Source: Alteromonas macleodii (GTDB lineage: Bacteria > Pseudomonadota > Gammaproteobacteria > Enterobacterales > Alteromonadaceae). Taken from it: 64,000 bases of DNA. Positions 55,991 to 64,000 of this stretch are shown here, one piece after another; position 1 is the stretch's first letter; every line of letters begins with the position of its first letter. Below the pieces are notes generated by a model, which saw only the letters and a program-made list of their open reading frames with translations, searched no databases and was not told the DNA's origin. The translations under genes and the position numbers were made by a program. The stretch covers positions 220,593 through 284,592 of the forward strand of contig NZ_LR812090.1 of assembly GCF_903772925.1 (NCBI RefSeq), written 5' to 3'.

Positions 55991-57322
55991 ATGCAAATTG
56001 AGCAGCAGTTAGCCGACATTCAAAATGTCGTAGATGATGTACTAAAATTAGCCGTTTCAAAAGGCGCAACGCAAGCTGAAGCCAGCATGTCGAAAGTGCA
56101 GGGCATCGCCGTATCTTCACGTATGCAAGAAGTTGAAAACGTTGAATTTACCAACGACGGTGGCTTAGGTATAAGCGTATACGTAGGCAAGCGAAAAGGC
56201 AGTGCTTCTACTGCTGATTTAAGCAAAGCAGCGTTAACATTAGCGGTAGAAAAAGCCGTAGATATTGCACGTTACACCAGTGAAGATCCTTGTACTGGTT
56301 TGGCCGATGCTGACCTTATTGCTACTGAATTCCCAGATTTAGACCTGTATCACCCCGAAGAATTAGATACTGAAAAGGCCATTAAAACTACCATTGAGGC
56401 TGAAAAAGCAGCAATGAATTACGACTCGCGCATTACCAATTCAGATGGCGCGTCGTATAACGCAAATTTAGGTATGCGCGTTTATGGCAACACCCATGGT
56501 ATAAACGCAGGCTACCCTAGTAGCCGCTATTCTTTAAGCTGTATGGTTATTGGCGCACAAGATGACGACATGCAGCGCGATTATGCCTACACGGTAAGCC
56601 GCAAGGCCGATTTGTTGCAATCAGCAAGTGCTGTAGGCATTGACGCTGCAAAAGCAACTGTAGACCGCTTAGGCGCCCGTAAGATTAATACGGCGAACGT
56701 ACCTGTACTCTTACACCGCGACATCGCATCTAGCTTGTTTGGTCACTATGTCGGTGCTATCAGCGGTGGCAGCCTTTATCGTCGTTCTAGTTTCTTACTT
56801 GATAGCCTTGGCAAACAGGTTTTCCCAGAATGGCTTAACGTTGAAGAACGCCCGTTTATTAAAGGCGGCTTAGCAAGCTCTAGCTTCGACAACGAGGGTG
56901 TAGCCTGTGCAGATATGACAATAGTCGATGGCGGTAAATTAGCTACATATCTTTATACGACGTACTCTTCGCGTAAGCTGAATACTCGGTCTAACGGTCA
57001 TGCTGGTGGTATTCACAATTGGCTAGTAGGCGATACAGGTCATAGCGACGCTGAGCTTCTAAAAGAAATGGGCACAGGGCTATTTGTGACCGAACTTATG
57101 GGGCAGGGCGTTAATGGTGTAACCGGTGATTACTCGCGCGGTGCTGCAGGCTACTGGGTTGAGAATGGCATTATTCAATACCCAGTCCATGAAGTAACCA
57201 TTGCTGGTAACCTAAAAGATATGTTCAAAGGCATTGTGGCTATTGGTGCTGAAAAAGATGTTCGCGGCAGTGTACAAACTGGCTCTGTGCTTATCGACCA
57301 AATGAAGATAGCGGGCAGCTAG
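55991..57322 (+). CDS. pmbA: PmbA/TldE, partner of TldD
   Basis: A 443-residue homologue of TldD lacking the HExxxH zinc motif, forming the heterodimeric TldD/E protease as the non-catalytic half. EASMSKVQGIAVSSRMQEVENVEF near 26-50 and the C-terminal NGVTGDYSRGAAGYWVENG near 375-393 are typical. Its TAG stop overlaps the 3' end of the convergent AraC-family gene by 4 bases. Confidence 0.96.
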   Translation: MQIEQQLADIQNVVDDVLKLAVSKGATQAEASMSKVQGIAVSSRMQEVENVEFTNDGGLGISVYVGKRKGSASTADLSKAALTLAVEKAVDIARYTSEDPCTGLADADLIATEFPDLDLYHPEELDTEKAIKTTIEAEKAAMNYDSRITNSDGASYNANLGMRVYGNTHGINAGYPSSRYSLSCMVIGAQDDDMQRDYAYTVSRKADLLQSASAVGIDAAKATVDRLGARKINTANVPVLLHRDIASSLFGHYVGAISGGSLYRRSSFLLDSLGKQVFPEWLNVEERPFIKGGLASSSFDNEGVACADMTIVDGGKLATYLYTTYSSRKLNTRSNGHAGGIHNWLVGDTGHSDAELLKEMGTGLFVTELMGQGVNGVTGDYSRGAAGYWVENGIIQYPVHEVTIAGNLKDMFKGIVAIGAEKDVRGSVQTGSVLIDQMKIAGS

Positions 57323-58173
57323 CTCGCGTTTTCTCGAAACGCTGAAGGAGAGAGACCTGTCGATTTCTTAAAGCGTTTTGAGAAAGTAAATACATTTGTG
57401 TAGCCTACATAGCTTGCAATGTAGGAAATGGGCCACTGCGTGCTTAACAATAAGCTTTTGGCCCGTGCCATCCGCAAATGAATAACGTGCTGTTTTGGGC
57501 TTCGCCCAAACAATTGTAAGCACAACCTATGAAGGTGGGGGGCAGAGTAATGGGCCTTTTCACTTAAGCTTTTCATATCCCAGTCAAACTGTAGCTGTTT
57601 ATCAACTACTGAAAACAGCGCATGTACCCGGCTTATTTGGCGCCGTTCCTTTTCGTCACTGGCATGCTTTTTACCTAATGGAGCATCTGCTATGCGGCAC
57701 AGGTAACGAGAAACAAACTGCATGGCAGCGCGACGGCTATCAAGGTCGCGTTCCAAGTACACAAGTTCCATGGCGTGATGCAGTCCTTCTAGCATGGCGT
57801 TATCTACAACCAGGGCATCACTTTTTCTAAATGACTTCCAGCGCTCGGTATTAGCTAAATTTACCCAAATTATGTCCCACTGCTCGCTGATAATGGAAAC
57901 TTCAAAGCTTTGTCCAGCAGGTAAAATAATAAGCTGCCCTTCATTTAGCTGTAGTTCGCCTGATGGAACGCGAAACTTTCCTTGCCCCTTTATGCTATAG
58001 AACAAGGTATGGTTAGGCGGAGAAACACGCCCCACTGTATAGTTCCCTGATAAGTTAGAGCATCCTGCCAGTTCAATGTCTAGGCTGCTGATTTCTGGCG
58101 CGTTACTACTATCAATAAAGCGTTCGAAGCAGTTGGGGCCAATATCTACAATGTCTCTGAAGATAGGTTGCAT
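57319..58173 (-). CDS. AraC-family transcriptional regulator, probable lacZ activator
   Basis: A 284-residue AraC/XylS-type regulator. The N-terminal half is a cupin-like sugar-sensing domain (SIKGQGKFRVPSGELQLNEGQLIILPAG near 57-84), and the C-terminal half has two helix-turn-helix motifs (MKSLSEKAHYSAPHLHRLCLQLFG near 202-225 and PISYIASYVGYTNVFTFSKRFKKSTGLSP near 250-278). It diverges from lacZ across 104 bases, the classic arrangement of AraC-type activators and their target, so beta-galactoside or galactose sensing is inferred. Confidence 0.88.
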   Translation of the reverse strand: MQPIFRDIVDIGPNCFERFIDSSNAPEISSLDIELAGCSNLSGNYTVGRVSPPNHTLFYSIKGQGKFRVPSGELQLNEGQLIILPAGQSFEVSIISEQWDIIWVNLANTERWKSFRKSDALVVDNAMLEGLHHAMELVYLERDLDSRRAAMQFVSRYLCRIADAPLGKKHASDEKERRQISRVHALFSVVDKQLQFDWDMKSLSEKAHYSAPHLHRLCLQLFGRSPKQHVIHLRMARAKSLLLSTQWPISYIASYVGYTNVFTFSKRFKKSTGLSPSAFRENAS

Positions 58174-58246
58174 AAATGTAAAATGATAGTTTTGGATAAA
58201 TAGATGTAAGTTTAGAGCATAAAGGATCTGTAGAAAGTTAGCTATA

Positions 58247-61388
<3,142 letters not shown>

Positions 61389-61406
61389 TCAGATACCATT
61401 ACGCAC

Positions 61407-61437
61407 AAAAAAGCCGCTACATGGTAGCGGCTTTTTT
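61407..61437. terminator. Bidirectional intrinsic terminator between lacZ and arcA
   Basis: AAAAAAGCCGCTAC (61407-61420) and GTAGCGGCTTTTTT (61424-61437) form a 14-bp stem, giving T tracts on both strands between the two convergent genes. The stem core matches the galK terminator at 4812. Confidence 0.92.
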
Positions 61438-61466
61438 ATTAACTCAATATTCGTTCAGGCAGCGGT

Positions 61467-62174
61467 TTAGCCGTCAACCTGACCGCAGAAACGGTAACCT
61501 TCACCGTGGATAGTTACAATCAATTCTTCATCTGTTGGATCTGACTCGAAGTGCTTACGAATACGACGAATAGTAACGTCAACCGTACGGTCATTTGGAC
61601 GAAGCTCGCGACCTGTCATTTCCATAATTAGCTGTTCACGGGTAAGGATCTTACCTGGGTTGCTTAGGAAAAGGTGAAGCGCACGGAATTCACTACGAGG
61701 TAGACGGAATTCTTTACCGTTAGGAGAAATCAATGAACGGCTGTCACCGTCAAGAGTCCAACCGTTAAAGCTTACACGGCTTGGTAAATCGTCATCTTCT
61801 GAAGAGTTTGTTGTACGAGACAGTAAGTTGCGCGCGCGGATAGTTAATTCACGAGGGTTGAATGGCTTAGTCAGATAGTCGTCTGCGCCAATTTCAAGAC
61901 CTAGAATGCGGTCAACGTCGTTGTCACGGCCTGTTAGGAAGATAAGGCCAACGTTTTTACGATCACGTACTTCACGCGCTAAAATCAGGCCGTTTTTGCC
62001 TGGTAGGTTGATATCCATGATAACCAAATTGATAGCGTGATTCTCGAAGAAATCATGCATTTGATCACCATTCTCGGCTTCAAATACATTATACCCTTCC
62101 GCTTCAAATAAACTCTTAAGCGTGGTACGGGTTACCACCTCATCTTCAACAATTAACACATTTGGCGTCTGCAT
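61467..62174 (-). CDS. arcA: Aerobic respiration control response regulator ArcA
   Basis: A 235-residue OmpR-family response regulator that represses aerobic and activates micro-aerobic genes when phosphorylated. The receiver domain has the acidic pocket D11-E12, the phospho-acceptor D54 (VIMDINLPG), T81 and K103 (LTKPFNP). The winged-helix domain follows (about 135-232, with [16 protein letters not shown] and the ending RRIRKHFE...TIHGEGYRF). The closeness to E. coli ArcA (238 residues) is very high by eye. ArcB is not in the window. Confidence 0.96.
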   Translation of the reverse strand: MQTPNVLIVEDEVVTRTTLKSLFEAEGYNVFEAENGDQMHDFFENHAINLVIMDINLPGKNGLILAREVRDRKNVGLIFLTGRDNDVDRILGLEIGADDYLTKPFNPRELTIRARNLLSRTTNSSEDDDLPSRVSFNGWTLDGDSRSLISPNGKEFRLPRSEFRALHLFLSNPGKILTREQLIMEMTGRELRPNDRTVDVTIRRIRKHFESDPTDEELIVTIHGEGYRFCGQVDG

Positions 62175-62228
62175 GGTGTTTTACACTCTTTCTAAAATAC
62201 GATTTAAGCAACTAACTGGTTAAATTTT

Positions 62229-62267
62229 AATATTCATATACTTGATTGCAAGTAACTTGTGAATATT
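62229..62267. promoter_or_regulatory. Nested inverted repeat upstream of arcA
   Basis: Outer arms AATATTCA (62229-62236) and TGAATATT (62260-62267) enclose TACTTG (62239-62244) and CAAGTA (62249-62254) around ATTG. It lies 55-93 bases upstream of the arcA start and may be an operator or a leader hairpin. Confidence 0.4.
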
Positions 62268-62334
62268 CTTACTGTTAAGGTATTGGGATTAGCCAATAAA
62301 AATCAAGAAAAGTTCATACTTTATACAACTATTC

Positions 62335-63975
62335 TCATGTTTTCGCATTAACAACAGGGAAGATAATGACAAATTCTACCCCGTTGCCCTCCTCGCTGGT
62401 AATCGATATTGAACCATTAAGGGCCTGCGTAACTAAGTTGTATACTAAGTGCATTCCCAATCCTGAACCGCCTTGCCCACGTTTAGTAGTAACAAAGGGG
62501 TCAAAAATCCGCTTGCGGATTTCCGGAGAAATGCCTTTTCCGTTATCGGTATAAACAAGCTTGAGCTTATCACTGCTAACCAACTCGGCACTAATATCAA
62601 TGGTGCCTTTATCCATAGATTCAAACCCATGGATAACCGAATTCATTATTAAATTAATCAAAATTTGATTTATTGGGCCAGCCTTCGTTTCAACGCTAAG
62701 GGTAGGGTCGCAATTTACGTTGATGTTGTGTTTTAATTTTTTGAGTCGAGGCTGCAATGACAACAGTATCTCATTAACTAGCTGTACAACGCAAAAACTT
62801 CTACTAGATTCTGAGGTTTGATCTACGGCAACCTGCTTAAAACTACTGATAAGCTCTGCAGCTCTGTTCAAATTACGGTAAATAATATTGAGGTTTTCGT
62901 TACTTTCTTCCAAGAAGCGCTTCATTGCGCTGGCTTTTAGCGTTTTATTCTCAAAGTCTTTTTGAATAACAGCCAACCTGTCTAACATCATGGTTGATGC
63001 AGTTACGCCTAAACCTATTGGTGTATTAACTTCATGTGCGACACCGGCAACCATATCACCGAGGGACGCCATTTTTTCATTCTGCACGATTTGCCGCTGA
63101 AACTGGTGCAGCTTTTCTAATGTTTGAATAAGCTCTTGGTTCGCGTCTTTTAGTGCTGTTGTTCGATGGCTGACCATATCTTCAAGACTGGCATTAAGTT
63201 TTCTGTGCTGCTCCTCTGCCTGTCTTTGTTTTTGCATGTATTCTTGCATGCGCAGCAGCAATACGTTCACCGCATCAGCTAAAATGTCGAGCTCTTTAAT
63301 GCTAGAGCCCTTAGCGCGAGCTGAATAGTCACGCTGTCGGGACGTGCGTTGTAAAAAATTGGCGATACTTTTCACCGGACCAGTTACAAAGCGCTGCATT
63401 CTTAGTGCAGAGTAAAGGCTTATGGCTAATAGCACTAAAGCTACTGCTAAATTTAGCCAAATTGACTTCCCTACCAGTTGGTTAAAGTTGTCTGAGGAAA
63501 CCCTTAAATATACCCAACCTAACTGGATGTTGGTCTCTGGGTCGAACACTTTTGCACTCAGTTCAAGGTAATGCCCGTTATCAGCCAGTATTGGATTCAT
63601 AACCATGGAAGCTAACTGGTTTTCCTTGCCACCTAATAAAAGCTGCCCCTCTTTATTGTACGAAGCAAAAATTTCTGGCTGCGATGTGCCATTTTGGGCT
63701 TTGTACACGTGAGCATTGAGTACATGCTCTGCAGCTGTAAGGTTGCTTAACGCAACTTCTATACGTTCAGGGGTTTCATCATATAGATAGGTAGATGAGC
63801 TTCTAGCGACCAACTTAGCCAGCATCATTGCGTTAGATTCAAGCTCATGGCGATAGGTTTTTATTTGGGTATAAACAGCAAGGCCCGACAACACTGCAAT
63901 TGAGAAGGTAATAATAGACATTACCACCCAAAGAAAGAGGCTTTTTATAGAAAGCTTTACTGCCTTATCCGTCAT
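62335..63975 (-). CDS. Two-span sensor histidine kinase
   Basis: A 546-residue membrane histidine kinase. TM1 lies near 13-33, a periplasmic sensor domain spans about 35-168, and TM2 is near 172-192. A HAMP domain (about 192-245) and a coiled coil (about 240-300) follow. The phospho-acceptor His is in GVAHEVNTPIG near 315 (HK4-like H-box). The ATPase domain has the N box ILINLIMNSVIHG, G1 DNGKGIS and G2 GGSGLGMHLV near 445-520. It has no receiver or HPt domain, so it is not ArcB. It lies 160 bases upstream of arcA on the same strand; a functional link is not shown. Confidence 0.88.
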   Translation of the reverse strand: MTDKAVKLSIKSLFLWVVMSIITFSIAVLSGLAVYTQIKTYRHELESNAMMLAKLVARSSSTYLYDETPERIEVALSNLTAAEHVLNAHVYKAQNGTSQPEIFASYNKEGQLLLGGKENQLASMVMNPILADNGHYLELSAKVFDPETNIQLGWVYLRVSSDNFNQLVGKSIWLNLAVALVLLAISLYSALRMQRFVTGPVKSIANFLQRTSRQRDYSARAKGSSIKELDILADAVNVLLLRMQEYMQKQRQAEEQHRKLNASLEDMVSHRTTALKDANQELIQTLEKLHQFQRQIVQNEKMASLGDMVAGVAHEVNTPIGLGVTASTMMLDRLAVIQKDFENKTLKASAMKRFLEESNENLNIIYRNLNRAAELISSFKQVAVDQTSESSRSFCVVQLVNEILLSLQPRLKKLKHNINVNCDPTLSVETKAGPINQILINLIMNSVIHGFESMDKGTIDISAELVSSDKLKLVYTDNGKGISPEIRKRIFDPFVTTKRGQGGSGLGMHLVYNLVTQALNGSISITSEEGNGVEFVIIFPVVNAKT

Positions 63976-64000
63976 ACCTGCCTTGTGTACTGTCCGTTCA

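Overview
This window looks like the chromosome of a marine gammaproteobacterium of the Alteromonadales, most probably Alteromonas or a close relative. The grounds are a complete MSHA pilus operon next to mreBCD, a vSGLT-type galactose symporter, a Xanthomonas-type TonB receptor beside a tryptophan-halogenase-like flavoprotein and a SapC-like protein, and ArcA, TldD/PmbA, YjgA and YhdP of gammaproteobacterial type. The genus is an inference from gene content and order. I saw no tRNA, rRNA, CRISPR array, insertion sequence or prophage.

Positions 1-6.7 kb hold a Leloir-pathway galactose cluster: a LacI-family regulator diverging from galM, then galT-galK, then a Na+/galactose symporter. galE is not in the window. 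ssb follows at 6.9 kb, with a perfect 14-bp inverted repeat in its leader. A secreted alpha/beta hydrolase and a periplasmic TPR protein come next (7.9-10.5 kb). From 10.5 to 19.7 kb, on the minus strand, lies an uptake and cleavage locus for alpha-galactosides: TonB receptor, halogenase-like protein, SapC-like protein, a second SSS symporter and a GH36 alpha-galactosidase. A shared operator-like motif (GGTAAACGTTTAACC type) precedes galM, galT, the alpha-galactosidase and the TonB receptor, which suggests one regulon under the LacI-family protein.

From 20 to 24.3 kb lie glpK, divergent glpR and glpD, with a good GlpR operator between glpK and glpR. There is no glpF here. A histidine phosphatase and an MshF-like single-span protein follow.

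From 25.9 to 43.1 kb the MSHA locus runs mshI-I2-J-K-L-M-N-E-G-F-B-A-C-D-O-P-Q, tightly packed on the plus strand. It encodes the inner-membrane platform, secretin, ATPases, pilins and a large adhesin-like MshQ. MshE carries two c-di-GMP-binding MshEN motifs.

From 43.4 to 57.3 kb is a conserved envelope and housekeeping block: mreB-mreC-mreD, maf, rng, yhdP, a nitrilase-family amidase, tldD, a BAAT-like hydrolase, yjgA (minus) and pmbA. An AraC-family regulator diverges from a GH2 beta-galactosidase (lacZ) at 57.3-61.4 kb, so beta- and alpha-galactosides can both feed the galactose pathway. The window ends with arcA and a two-span sensor histidine kinase, both on the minus strand.

Start codons were moved from the longest frame wherever a Shine-Dalgarno sequence or family length favoured another start (galT, galK, symporter, TPR protein, alpha-galactosidase, sapC, glpK, glpR, mshJ, mshA, mshD, mshO, tldD).
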